Positions 1 through 13,700 of a stretch of DNA of 64,000 nt are shown here, piece by piece (within the stretch, counting starts at the first letter, position 1; every line of letters starts with the position of its first letter). The stretch is taken from positions 10,444,022 through 10,508,021 of the forward strand of contig NC_064045.1 in assembly GCF_932526225.1 (NCBI RefSeq), in the 5' to 3' direction. The translations under genes and the position numbers were made by a program. Below the pieces are notes generated by a model that worked only from the letters and a program-made list of their open reading frames with translations, searched no databases and had not been told where the DNA came from. Origin of the DNA: Nematostella vectensis. Lineage: Eukaryota; Cnidaria; Anthozoa; Actiniaria; Edwardsiidae.

Positions 1-634
1 ACTGAGACTCAAAGAAAGTGCAAGTATTCGACCGCGCGCTAAGATTGTGTTTGGCACGGGTGACACCCTCAAAGCTACCACAGTTACAGCAAATGCAGCG
101 TTTGTCAGGGCAGCTCAAAATCAGGTATATTGTTGTATGTCTAGGTCTCCTATTTTGGTAATTCAACCAGAGAATCAGACTGCCAGTTCAGTCAGTCAGT
201 AAGTCTGTGAGTCACTTAGCCAGTCAGTCATTTGTTGGTTAGTCAGCCAGTGAGAGTTATCTGTTATCTGTAACAGTCAGTCAGCAAGTCAGGCAATGAA
301 TCAGTCAGCATTTAGGCAACAGTTGCAAGCCAGTCAGTGTGAGATAGTCAGCTAGTCAGTCTGCCAGTGGATCTTTCAGTGAGACAGTCAGTCATTTATT
401 GTCAGTCAGTCCATCTGTCACTTAGTGATTAAAAAATGACAGTCCCTATTATTAGTAAGGTAAAGCTTCCCACATGAATGGACTATGATAAAGGCCAAAG
501 TCATATGCAAATTTGACCCCCTAATTTTGTTTTTACTTTTTTTTCAGGGAGTGGAGTTCAGCGTGTTACTTCATGATTCCCGGGCTCTAACAGAATCAAA
601 AGAATCTACTGCAACTCCACTATCAAATGAATGA
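1..634 (+). CDS. 3' end of an unidentified gene (two terminal exons)
   Basis: I do not recognise this gene. Exon one runs from the window edge to 124, where CAG is followed by the donor GTATAT. The terminal exon is 548-634, after a T-rich tract ending in CAG, and stops at TGA 632-634. Both are open in one phase and give 70 codons plus stop. The first exon holds a basic stretch (RPRAK) followed by [15 protein letters not shown]; the second ends in a polar, Ser/Thr/Glu-rich tail finishing SNE. No transmembrane segment is visible. The intron (125-547) contains a degenerate CAGT repeat. The gene converges tail to tail with TTC26. What I see is two frame-compatible exons with good splice sites; protein identity is unknown and most of the gene lies outside the window. 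Confidence 0.68.
177..425. repeat. degenerate (CAGT)n repeat in intron
   Basis: Imperfect runs of CAGT and related GTCAGTCA words fill most of this intron between the two terminal exons of the leftmost gene. Interruptions are frequent, so it is an old, decayed tetranucleotide tract. Confidence 0.7.
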
Positions 635-749
635 AATGAAAAGGAGAAGTCAATAAGAAATTTATGAATTTGAATTCAATGCCATGCTACTGAATGAAAG
701 ATGAGGGGAAGATATCATTTATTATATTTATAATTAGAGCTAAGTTTAT

Positions 750-755
750 AATAAA
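750..755 (+). terminator. candidate polyadenylation signal AATAAA
   Basis: An AATAAA hexamer lies 116 bp after the stop codon of the plus-strand gene ending at 634, in an A+T-rich 3' region. It is the first such hexamer after the stop. No transcript evidence is available. The rest of 635-1709 shows no gene; it is taken as the two convergent 3' UTRs and intergenic sequence. Confidence 0.45.
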
Positions 756-1142
756 ATTGTGAAACACTAATTGCTCGTTAGTGTGTAACTGTCGTACAAT
801 ATACAAACAAAAACAAATAATTATTTTTGTTAACAAGTATTAAGTCAGTCAACGTCTCTTTAGACCTTTATCTAGGATCACAAGCTTTTGGCAAAGAAAG
901 CAATGTCATGATCATCCTAGGAAACCCAGGGGTATTTCCCTATAACGTTTATACCCCTGGGTTTCTGAAGGTGGGTAAGAAAAGCACCAAATTGTCAGTG
1001 AGCTGAACACAAATTTACTTTTAACTGGGCCCGGCCCTGACAGCAGCCCTAAAAGCACACCATAACCTGAATTACCAGAACAAGGATTCAAGATTAAATA
1101 ATAATAATAATTAATTATAAAACAATGATTTACACTAAAACC

Positions 1143-1148
1143 TTTATT
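1143..1148 (-). terminator. candidate polyadenylation signal for TTC26
   Basis: On the minus strand this reads AATAAA, about 560 bp downstream of the TTC26 stop codon, and is the first clean hexamer I see there. Assignment to TTC26 is inference. Confidence 0.3.
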
Positions 1149-1709
1149 GAAATCTCTTTGTTCAGCGCATTCTGTTATTTACACAAGACCACAGTGAACA
1201 GGTCTCAAGAGGAGACGGCTACAATGAGCCACACTACCAAGAAACATGAGGAATTATTTACATTTAGGGTAAAGAGTGGTTTTCAAAATCCTGTGCAACA
1301 AAATGAAATTGTTTAAGTAAAAAAGGCAAGCCAGAACAAAAAAAAGTACATCGACATTACAGTGTATTAGTACATAAAAAACTTAATATAGTATTTCACA
1401 GGTTTTTGAAAACCACTCTTTAATACTTCTCACGAATATTGAAACACTTTCTTAGAATTATAGAGAGTTTGATCTTTTTTTATGTGCAGCCCAACTGAAC
1501 TCTGTCCTGCAAAGCGCTTGTGTGACAGATGTCGAGGTGACTATAGTATACTAAACTGTTTACCCTGATACCCAAAAGCTCCTGGTTAAAAATAAGATTA
1601 GGTTATCATGTGGAAAAATGCAGGGCTTAATGTGGTAGTGTGGTATGTATAACATACAAAGTGAGAGTTAAGCTGCAAGCGATTGAACTAAGGCATGCTA
1701 GTAGACACG

Positions 1710-4700
1710 CTAGGAGACAGGTATGCGATTCTCTTTGGCCCATTTTTTCATAGTGCGAATGATATATTCCACTTGTGGATTCGCCGTGTTGCGAAGAATC
1801 TGAAGCACATCACGAAGAGTTTCCCTGAGGAAAACAAACAAACATTTGTCTCAAACAACACAAAAGCAACAAATATATATTTGTACACTGGAAATAAACA
1901 TTCTGACCAGAAAACCACACACAAACTGCTCTGTGCAGTTTATAACTACACATACCCCTATAAGTGATAGATGCGATAAATAAGTGTATATATATTACAC
2001 TGTCTCCATAATAACAATTACTTTTGGTGTCCTTTTTACGCAAACAAGCATCACATGTACTTCTTGAAAACAGATTACACCTTTTTATGCTTCTACCTAG
2101 CTCAAGAGAAGGGGCTTTTTGAATGGGAAGGCTTGAAGGGATGGGAGGCTTGATAGAGATTTAACAGTAATTACAAAGTAGTTCTTGTTTAATTCAAGCA
2201 CCATTCTTACCTTGGCTCGTGGTTAGCGATGATCTGCTGGAAGATCCCCACACATGCACCTCTCTTGCCCTCCCAGTATTCAGGGTTGGGGTCTAGTCTC
2301 TCCAGAACGTCAAACGCTTTCGCTGCGTAGTAGAACTGACCCATCTGCAGAGGGAGAGAGAGAAATGAGAAATGGCTGTTATAAATGTGTGTCATGTAAT
2401 AGAGAAGGTGGCATGTCTGTCGGGGAATGTGGTATGTGTGATGAAAAGTGAAACATGTGTGATGGAGAACGCGCATGTGTGATGAAAAGCGTGACACGTG
2501 TTATGGAGAGTGTGATGAAAAGTGTGAGACATGTAATGGCAGGATAATGTGGTATGTGTGATGTAAAACCTGAGATGTGTGATGGAAAACGTGGTATGTG
2601 TGCTGAAAAGTGTAACACAACAGCGATACAGTGTATGACGGAGAACGTGATGTGACAGATTCTTCATACACCCATTTCACAAAAGGTTGTCAGTTCAAAT
2701 GGCTTATGGGTACTTATTATTTGTAAAATTAAAGGTAATAAATAAAGTCCAGCAATGACAGAGCCAAACATTGGTAACCTTCAATGGATAATTGTTTTTA
2801 TTTATCCATTTTCTTCGAGACGCATGGTTACTTTCGGTCGTAGAGCTGCCATTTGCACTCACAACCTTTATTGAAATAGGTGTATACCTTATAGCAGTCG
2901 TTCGCCACTAGCTGTAAAAGACTAAATGACTCTCCCGATGTCTCCATCTTCAGGTACAGTTCCCACGCCATACGGGCCTTGTGGTTCATGATATCTGATG
3001 ATGATGGAGAAAAAGAATTCATACGATGGGACTTGCAAAGTTAAAAGAGGGTTTTGCCTGTGTCAAAAGGCTCTGCTTCCGACTTCTGTTACTGCCGCAA
3101 AATAAAAACCTGATGCGAAATTAGATTTACATTTCAGTACAGTACAGGTTCAGAACAAAATATACAATATATGGATAGAGATATTTTCAAAATTGATACG
3201 AAGAACCATTTACAAATTTGATGGTGGCAATTGGTAATGGAATGATTGGCAGATTGATTATTGTACTTACAACATCTGGCCAACCAGCTCAGATACGTAT
3301 AGTCACTTTTAATCTTCTCAGACTGGATCAGCAGGAATATCTAAGCACAAAGGGATGGGGATTTAAAAAACAAGTATTTATCATTGAAAAATCACATGAA
3401 AGGTTATGGGCGGTGTAGGAGCAAATGGGTTTAAAAGGCATTTGCGGCATCTATTCAAAGGCTGCAACGAAATTATCAAATAACAGTACTCTGTTACGTT
3501 GACGATGTATCGATGGTCGTGTGAGATAAGAATAACTCTCAGATAGATGTAAATACATGCAACAAGCGAGAAAACTTGTGTATACTAGCAGAAACTCAAC
3601 TGTTTCCAAGGTTTTAAACTTGAGAAATAACAAACAACTTTGAGACAGACTGAAACATACATTGAAATGTAAATGTCTCATTTTTGTCAAAACATGAGCT
3701 CTATGCAAACTGCACCAGCATTAAGCCCCATCTACACTAACAATTTTTAGTTGGCAATTTTTAATTGACAACTATATTTGTTGGCATCTACACTAGCAAT
3801 TTTTCATGTGTGACAATTTTAAATTGCCGAGATAAAGCAAACCTGCTAGCTTTTGAGCAATTATAATTGCCACATAAAAATTTGCTCCATTTACACTGGA
3901 AAATAAAAATTGTTAACTAAAAATTGGTAGTGTAGATGGGGCTTTACTGGCGAGACTTTGGCCCAGTAATGTTGGCGCAGTTTGAACACTGATTCATCCA
4001 ATCAACAACAACTGTATCCAATGAACTTCATCAATCGACTTTAAGGTCTCGGTAAAGGTAAACGTGTCCGCGGAAAAAAAAAATATTGTCGCGCCGCAAT
4101 TTTCACTACATGTACAAACTATATATCAGATAAAAGATTGAATTATCTCCTGCAAGTTTTATTTTTGCGGTAGCTAATTCCGTGTTCCAGTTTTGGGGCC
4201 TCAAACTCAAAAGTACGGAGATTACTCTAGAGCGTAATGTACCTTCGCGTTATTTCGAATGCACTTGCACGTAATTGCATCTCAAAATGATCTACCAAAG
4301 TGTGTGAGGACTTTTTGTTATTTGACTGTCAACAAAATATCATGAATCAAAGCCGAAACTCTAATTTCTGGCGAAATTTGGATAGGAAAAGTGCTATAAA
4401 AGCGATCTTCAGTTGAAAATCGAAAATTACTCACACACTTTATTACATGGCATTAACTATCAGATCCCGAAAATTTAAAGGCGATATCTTAAAACACGTC
4501 GCGAGGTTACGCCCGACAAGCTCGAGTTCTCGCCTCAAAATAATACGCTAGAAAAGTAAAAAAAAAAAAATTGGCGTGAAGTCACGGTCAACAGGTCACG
4601 GGAAACAGCAAAGGCCAATTTCTAGCCGTCTAAGAATGCGATTTCTTGAAAATTTTTTTTTGCAAAAATAAAGTTTAAGAACTATTGATACAGGTTTTGC

Positions 4701-7700
4701 AAAAAACACAAAAACAAACAGGGGTGTCAAATTTACCTTCACCAAGACCTTAGGAGTTCACTCACCTCCTCGGCCTCCTTGTAGTTGCCCACGGCAGCCT
4801 TGGCTTGGGCGTAGTTGAAGTTGAACGTGTCATCATTGTAGAAGTAACTCTAAGGGTGTGACAGCGAAAATAGTCATGTAGAACATGTGTGAAAAAATGC
4901 ATCTGAGCCGACATGACGGAAAAACCTGGAAAACGCGCAATTCCGGATAGAGAGAGAAGACACAATTTCTTACAATGGCTATAGGTTTCTTGTATTGCGG
5001 ACTGATTTTCAAAACACAAATAACGTGAGGCCGAAGTGCACATAACCAGATTTTGGCTTTTTAAGATAATTTTTACTTGATCATCATTGCCCTGTGTATC
5101 AGTTCAGGAACGAAAAGCTCAAATTTCAATGACACTTTACGAAACGTCGCATCAATTTAAAAAAAAAGTCGCACTTGACATTTTGTTTGCTATAATTTAC
5201 TAAGTACTCAGAGAAATTATCCGTCTTATTCGATGTGAAATGGGCTTATTTGAAGCGTCACGTCATGTTTTTCCGTCATGTCATCTAAGCCCCTTCCCCA
5301 AACACACACAAGAAATGCCCGAGACTTGCCCCCAGACACATTTTCCTAGCAATCGTCATTGATACGACCCTTACTCCATCCCAATGCTTTAGGATATTCC
5401 CATCACAGCCTATTGAGCAGTGCTGACGCAAACAAACCTTGATTGAATTGAGGTAAATGAGCACATCCTCGAACTGCTTCAGAAGGAAGAAACAGGCTGC
5501 CATGCATTGGCGTCCAGGGATAGTGTCTAGTTCATAGGAAAAAAAACAAACTGATAAATTGGGTTTCAAAACTTATATAAATTACGTTATGTATTTTTTT
5601 CCGAACACATTTGCTTGCTTAGTTTGCATTTCTCTCTAGTATATTGTTGTGCCCTCGATGATTTCTTGTTGGATTTTTTTCTGTGAAATTTATTTATATT
5701 TATTTATTTTTGTGGGGGGTTCTTTAATCACTAGGTCATTTATATTGCCACAATTGAGTTCCCTGTTGGACTCACCACACTCGCTCGCAGATCCCCCTAC
5801 CAGCTGGAAATACTGCTGTGCTATCTTTAAATGCTCCCTCTGCAGAGTAAGAATATTAAAACTTAAATAAACCATGTCTGTGATAACGTGTTTAGAGAGA
5901 CAGCATAAAATACGTCTCTGACAAGACAATTCTATACGCATTTTAGTATGTTTATGGAAATTTTTAATTCATTTTCTTGGGTTTCCATATTTTTGAGGCA
6001 CACTCTTATTTCTTTGATAGGATGAAAGAGTGGGCCGTAAGGGTTTACGGTGATGCGGTTTTGCCTTAAATCTGGCGCGGTTTTCCGTATTTTATTCCAC
6101 GGTATTGAGGTTTCTCTAGACTGAGCGGTTCACGGTTATTGACTTATATTGACGGTTTTTCGGTTATTGGCGTTTTTTTTTCTGTGCGGTTTTCGCCCCC
6201 GCCTTACGCTCCCCTCATGAAAGTATGCCTGACCACAGAACACAGCTTTGATATTGCTAGTTTTTGTGGATTGACGGAAACTGAAAGACCCGGATAAAAA
6301 CGCTCACAACAAAGGCAAGAACCATATCACACACGAAACTCGATTCAAAACCCAAAAGCAAACCCAGAACCCAGTATTGAGAGGCACAGGCGCCCTGCCC
6401 ACTGCGCCACCCATACTCCTAAAACTCTACACTTTATAAAGGGTCTACTGCATACCCTATAAGACAGACATATAGAGTTGGTTCTGGTATGTCCACTTTA
6501 TAAAGGGTCTACTGCATAGTTTCCCTATAAGACAGACATATAGAGTTGGTCCTGGTATGTCCACTTTAGAGAGGGTCTACTGCATAGTTTCCCTATAAGA
6601 CAGACATATAGAGTTGGTCCTGGTATGTCCACTTTAGAGAGGGTCTACTACATAGTTTCCCTATAAGACAGACATATAGAGTTGGTCCTGGTATGTCCAC
6701 TTTAGAGAGGGTCTACTGCATAGTTTCCCTATAAGACAGACATATAGAGTTGGTCCTGGTATGTCCACTTTAGAGAGGGTCTACTGCATAGTTTCCCTAT
6801 AAGACAGACATATAGAGTTGGTCCTGGTATGTCCACTTTAGAGAGGGTCTACTACATAGTTTCCCTATAAGACAGACATATAGAGTTGGTCCTGGTATGT
6901 CCACTTTAGAGAGGGTCTACTACATAGTTTCCCTATAAGACAGACATAGAGTTTGTCCTGGTATGTCCACTTTAGAGAGGGTCTACTGCATAGTTTCCCT
7001 ATAAGACAGACATATAGAGTTGGTCCTGGTATGCCCACTTTAGAGAGGGTCTACTACATAGTTACCCTATAAGACAGACATATAGAGTTGGTCCTGGTAT
7101 GTCCACTTTAGAGAGGGTCTACTACATAGTTTCCCTATAAGACAGACATATAGAGTTGGTCCTTGTCTGTCCACTTTAGAGAGGGTCTACTACATAGTTT
7201 CCCTATAAGACAGACATATAGAGTTGGTCCTGGTATGTCCACTTTAGAGAGGGTCTACTGCATAGTTTCCCTATAAGACAGACATATAGAGTTGGTCCTG
7301 GTATGTCCACTTTAGAGAGGGTCTACTACATAGTTTCCCTATAAGACAGACATATAGAGTTGGTCCTGGTATGTCCACTTTAGAGAGGGTCTACTACATA
7401 GTTACCCTATAAGACAGACATATAGAGTTGGTCCTGGTATGTCCACTTTAGAGAGGTCTACTACATAGTTTCCCTATAAGACAGACATATAGAGTTGGTC
7501 CTGGTATGTCCACTTTAGAGAGGGTCTACTACATAGTTACCCTATAAGACAGACATATAGAGTTGGTCCTGGTATGTCCACTTTAGAGAGGGTCTACTAC
7601 ATAGTTTCCCTATAAGACAGACATATAGAGTTGGTCCTGGTATGTCCACTTTAGAGAGGTCTACTACATAGTTTCCCTATAAGACAGGCATATAGAGTTG

Positions 7701-10700
7701 GTCCTGGTATGTCCACTTTAGAGAGGTCTACTACATAGTTTCCCTATAAGACAGACATATAGAGTTGGTCCTGGTATGTCCACTTTAGAGAGGGTCTACT
7801 ACATAGTTTCCCTATAAGACAGACATATAGAGTTGGTCCTGGTATGTCCACTTTAGAGAGGGTCTACTACATACCGATCCTTGCTCTTGTCCAAGTGATG
7901 CATTTACAACGCCTTTTAGAATATACTCCTACAAGATGAAAAGTAAAATGAATGTTATGATGACATGGGTGGGGCTAGCTTTGGGGAGTGGTTGGGGTAG
8001 CATCTTGGCCTTTTTGATTTCTATATGTTCACAAAGACTCTAAAAGTCAATACCTTAACTTGCATAGCCACAGACCCATAGCCAGGAGTTTGAGAAGGGG
8101 GGTTAGTTTACCTGTAAAGCGGACCATTTTCTCTTGGGTAGCTCGTCCTAGCGTGCAGTGGTACTTAATTTTCCTTGATTAGAGCAGACCTTCCGGTCAA
8201 GTGGGGGTGTTGGGAAGAACCCCCCACTCAACTGGAAGCTCAGGCCCATAGCTCTGGCTAACCACTGTAAAAGTCAAACTGCAGTGCTTGTACCCAGTCA
8301 CATAACCAGGGACCCATTAAACAAACTAACACTCCTTGTTTATGTATCCTGCCTGGTAGCGGATTTATATTTATGCAGCAATGAAGTACACAAAAAATGA
8401 TGCACAATTGATCATAGTTAACCACTGTATGGCATGTTTTCTGTACTTACCTGAGGAGTTGTTGGTTCAAGATCTTTGATTAAGTTGTATGCCTCAACCA
8501 CATCATCTAAAAGAATACAAATGCATCACTTACTTGTAACTGATTACCAGAGGAGAACACAGCACAGAGGGGGGTGGCCCTCCCCCCTGCCCAACTCTAC
8601 CACCCCACCCCCCCCCCCCACACACACACACATGCGTACCAATATCTGCCAATGTCGCTCTTGATTATCACATGTTGTACAGCATGATGCTTAGATCACT
8701 TGGGAAAGGGGGGGTATCATTGTCAGGTAGGGGTTGTGGTAATCAACAGTGTTCAAAATATGGTGAAGTGAATTAGATTATTCCCTCACCTTGTCTTAAA
8801 TAATATATAACCTGAGTAAAAAAAAAATGATTGACATCAGCCCAAGTAAATGATTGACAGCAGCCCAAGTAAATTGATTTCGTTTTAATCATCTTGATCA
8901 TCCTCAGCAACTGGCACCACTACATAATCCTAACCACGTATTAGTATTATTAATACCATGCTTCTGCTACAGTAAAGCTATTAGCATTGTCATCCATATC
9001 ATCAACGGTACTTAAATGAGAGCATCATCAGTCATCACCATAACCATCATCATCACCACTATTACAACAATAATCTTCACTACAATTATCATCATCATCA
9101 CCACTATTACAACAATCATCTTCACTACAATTATCATCATCATCACCACTATTACAACAATAATCTTCACTACAATTATCATCATCATCACCACTATTAC
9201 AACAATAATCTTCACTACAATTATCATCATCATCACCACTATTACAACAATAATCTTTACTACAATTATCATCATTATCACCAACAACAACCATAACCAT
9301 CACCTCCAGAATCATCATTATCATCACTACCACCATAACACAGTCATCATCACTACAAAAGAGGACTTGTGCTAAGTGATCATGTGACCTTTCCAAAGGC
9401 AAATTCAAAACAAAATAATAAAAAAAATCAGAAATTCATGCACCCATCACACCAAAGAACGAAGAAATGAAGCTAAACCCTAAAAAATTATGGCTTTTTT
9501 GCCGAATACGTTGCTTTTTGTTGCTGCAAAGGCTGAGCATGCTCTAGTTTGCCACCCAAACAGTCACATGATCTCTTAGCGCAAGTCCCCTATTATCATC
9601 ATCATCACCAGCCAAATTATCACCACCATCATCATCAACATTTATACCAGCACAATCATTATCATCACCACCATTATCACCACCACTAAAACCATCATCA
9701 TCATAATAATCATCACCAAGTTCCCCTTACCAAGTTTAACCGAGCTTCAGGAATAACGTCCACCAGGGGGGGCAAGACCTGTAAGGCACCCTCCCCTCCC
9801 CGGAACACCACTAGATTGTGCTTGATGAGATCAGAAGCAAAGCTGAATGACGGGCTAGCATTCTCCTGCAGTGCCTTTAACTCAGTCTGTAAAAAAGTAC
9901 ATCCAGAATAAGATGGGGGACCTCATATTTGATGTTATAATTGGGATGCAAGAAATCCAAAAAGTAAGAAGAAAATAAATTTTGAAATTTGAGTTGCCAA
10001 TAGCCAAAAATTGTGAATAAAATCAAAACTGTTTACACTGCTATTTATAACATTTTCAAAGTTTCAAAAGTTATGCAGAAATACCTAAAGCTGAAATTGT
10101 AAAGAAAGAGTGCATACCATTTCTCTTAACATTTCCCTCAATAGGTCTCACTAATGTAAATAGTAAAGTAAAGTAAAGTAAATAGAGGCAGATAATGTCA
10201 AGCCCTAAAAAATGTCCCAATAATGTCAAGCAAATGTCACAAATAGTAAACCAGTTCAGCTCCCCAATAGGACTCCTGCATAAGTGTCAACCTCAGAAAA
10301 TCTCAAGGCTTGAGAATTTTTTTGAGGGAGGGGTTGGGTATACCCTCAAAGGGGCTCGCAAGCTAAAGCAGTTAAATGGCTTTCCTGCTATTATTGAGCC
10401 AATCAGTAGACGTTTGCTGTTCAGAAAGCTCTCGTGCACAATATAGATCTCACATGTGTGTTCGATAAGTGTGCTACATAAAATAGAAAAATAGGCAAAA
10501 TGTCGATTTTCTATTAGGAGAAAAATCACTAAAAAGTGGGAGATTTGGTGCTCCACGCCAGAGAGCAGGAGAAGACTTCCAAAATCTTGAGAATCCCGCC
10601 TAATGCGGGAGAGTTAACAGGTATGCTCCTGTTCAGTTCTTTCTAGCATAAAGATCAAAATGTAGTTGTTACACTGTACCTCTGCTGCTTTGCCATTGTA

Positions 10701-13700
10701 AAGTCTGAAGTGATTACAGGCCTTCAGGTTCACTGCTGTTGCACTTAAAAAACAAGCAAAACAAACATTATTAAATAGTTCTGTGCATTTATCAGGTAAG
10801 CACCAGCAATGTAGAAGACAGAATATGCGAGTTGTCAGCATGTAACGACTTGTACTCCATTTTTTGCTTTAAGTAAAGAAACTACTCATGGAACTACACC
10901 ATGTCATATGAAATGGTTTTATGATTCATTTATGCCTTGTATGAAAAAAAATATACTTTAGATATACAGCAAAACTTAAGGGTTTGATTCTTAGCTTTTA
11001 GCTTGTGTAAGGTATTTGGCACTCTATGTTGTTATTGCTTAAGCTTGCTAATCACTCATCTCACAGTTAGGTGCAAAGTCTAGATTTGCCGAACAAGGGT
11101 GGGGGAGTGGATTTCATGTTTCTGTAAGAAAATCCCACTTTTGGAGTTGACGGGTGTGCATTTCTTCTAAAGGTACCATTTGCCCCACCCAGATTCAGGT
11201 GTTTACCTGTCAGGGTAGTGTTGGAGATAGACAGCAAGAACTTCTTGAGAGACATCATAGTAGTCCAGCTTGTAGTAGCACAGTGCTACATACACATTCA
11301 GCGCCAGATAGTCCCTACACATGCACGTATCAATGAGAATGGAATTAAACTTGTTTTCAGTCACACATGCCCCTTGGGTTTTTTGTTTCATAGTCACAAC
11401 TGGTTTTGGTGATGGAAGCCATTCACAGTTATGGCGGCCGTTAGACCGCTAACCAATGAGAGAGCACTTAAAAGCACCAGGAGCCAAAAAGCAGACAAGA
11501 TATACATATGCACTGAAAATCAACAAAACAGTAAAGTTAAGAAATAATTTGAACTTTCAATTCAATTGCTGGCTTTGTGTTTATCGGTATTTTCTTGAGG
11601 ACAGTAGCTAAAGGTGATGCACTTTGATGCTGGTTTGGTTGTGATTGATCTGCAGAATTGGAAAAAATCTGCAGAATAGGAAAAAATCAAAAGCCAGGAT
11701 TGACGTCCACCAAAACACAGTTGTGACTTGTAAACGGAAGGAACAGGGTGCACATATGAGAGTTTAAATTACACATTTCAATAAATGTCAATTGAAAACC
11801 AGTAGTTGACAATTTACTGCCCCTGGATTTAGAGCACTTTAATGTACATTACACAGGGAATAAAGCCTAACAAGTTTATCAATAATTTTCTGGTAATCAA
11901 TGTAGGCTCAGCTGAATAAATATCATGTCATTTAAAAAATATATACTACTTTAATTTAAAAAAACAGTTATAATCAGTCAGTATATATTTTGGGGGGAAA
12001 TGGGTAAAAATCAAGCAAGATGCTTTGAACAATAAGTAGTTTTACAAAATGTCTTTTGTAAGCACTGTGTATATAATGCTTACAGTATGTCATATTATGC
12101 CAACTTAAACTGTAGGGTTGTATTCCAAAAATGGCAAACAATGCAAAGGAAATGTGAGAAAAATGTATCAGTAGAAATATAAAAAAATATTAAACAAGGA
12201 GTTTAAGTTATTCAAAATTGTTTTTTTTTATATACAGGGCTTTTGGGATTACGCGGAAAAAAACTCAAAATTTTACGGGATTCTTCTAAATTACGCGATA
12301 AATTACGCGGAAAATCAATCATTACGCGCTAAATTATGCGGGATTTTGCAATACATTTTTCTTTAAAAATCTAAATTTTACGGGATTCTTTACTAAATTA
12401 TGCGCTAAATTACACGAAATATCAACTGTTACGCCCAAACTACATTTTGTACCAAAGGAAAGCACGAAATAACTTAAAGAGGTTTATTTTTTGCGCGAAA
12501 ATATCTTAGGCGAGTTTTCATTGGCTCCTAGCCACCAGCCAATTAAAAAGGGTATTTTATTATTAGTCCAAGGCCTTCGCGGTTTGGCAAAGAACACCTA
12601 GTCATTTTATTTGTTTTCAAAATTCAGTTCGAAAAATCACACTTTTACGAAGAATATCTTTCTTTTTTACGAGAAATAGAGGTAAGAACCCTAAAAGAAC
12701 ACATCAGCTGTGCACTTGAATGTTTTGTCTTTCAAAATTAAGCAAAATTACGCTGGATTACGCGGAAATTTGTGGATTATGCGGAAAACGCAGAAAAAGT
12801 CAAATTATGCGCTTCCGCACAAGTGGAAGAATATATATACAGAATCCCTGTATATATATTTTTGCTTACCTGTTGTCTAGGAGTATTCTCTTGTAGATGT
12901 CGATTGCCTCCTGGTAGTGACTACGCAAGTAGTGGATGGATGCAAGACTAAGCTAAACAAAACATGCAACACAAGGAATTACTCACAATTAATTACTATA
13001 AATTACACACAACTACTTTGGGAATTTTTCATAATTCCATGCACACCTGTTTAACTAAGCTATTCACAATCAAAACATCATCAAATATAGTAAAAAGTAA
13101 GCGCTAATGGTAAATATATCTTTTTAGAAAATAATATTATATCATAACGTATACAGTAAGGATAAACAACATAGTTAATAGTAGTATACCTCCCATTATT
13201 GTTTGGAAAATGTCATGGAAGGGGGGGGGGGGGGAGGGGCAAAGGGGGCCATCCCCTAATTTTGTTCTATTCATTGTGATTGATATCAGCCTCTTGAGTG
13301 GGCTGGCAATCCTTGCCCCCTGCCTGGGGCTTGTAGGCATACCTGGTCCTCTATTATATCCTGTAGAGCCTGGTGATGGGTCATCAGCTTCTTCTCATCA
13401 TTAAACTGTACCACAAAACACAGAGTTAACACCAGTGGCTGTACAAAACATTATACTGTACCACAAAAAGCCTGAGTTAATACCAGTGGCTGTACAAAAC
13501 ATTATACTGTACCACAAAAAGCCTGAGTTAATAGCAGTGGCTGTATAAAACATTATACTGTACCACGAAAACACTGAGTTAATACCAGTGGCTCTACAAA
13601 ACATTATACTCTACCACAAAAACACTGAGTTAATACCAGTGGCTGTACAAAACATTCGTATAAATATCAAAATGCCAGAAAAGTTCGATATCGCACATAC

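Noticed and set aside
6427-7874. Possible CRISPR-like array (regular 68-bp units)
   Set aside because: The whole unit is repeated with no unique spacers; it is a minisatellite in a eukaryotic intron. The same applies to the other arrays.
9012-9408. Open frames on both strands in the ATC/ACC region
   Set aside because: 45-bp period repeat inside a TTC26 intron; the low-complexity peptides have no family support.
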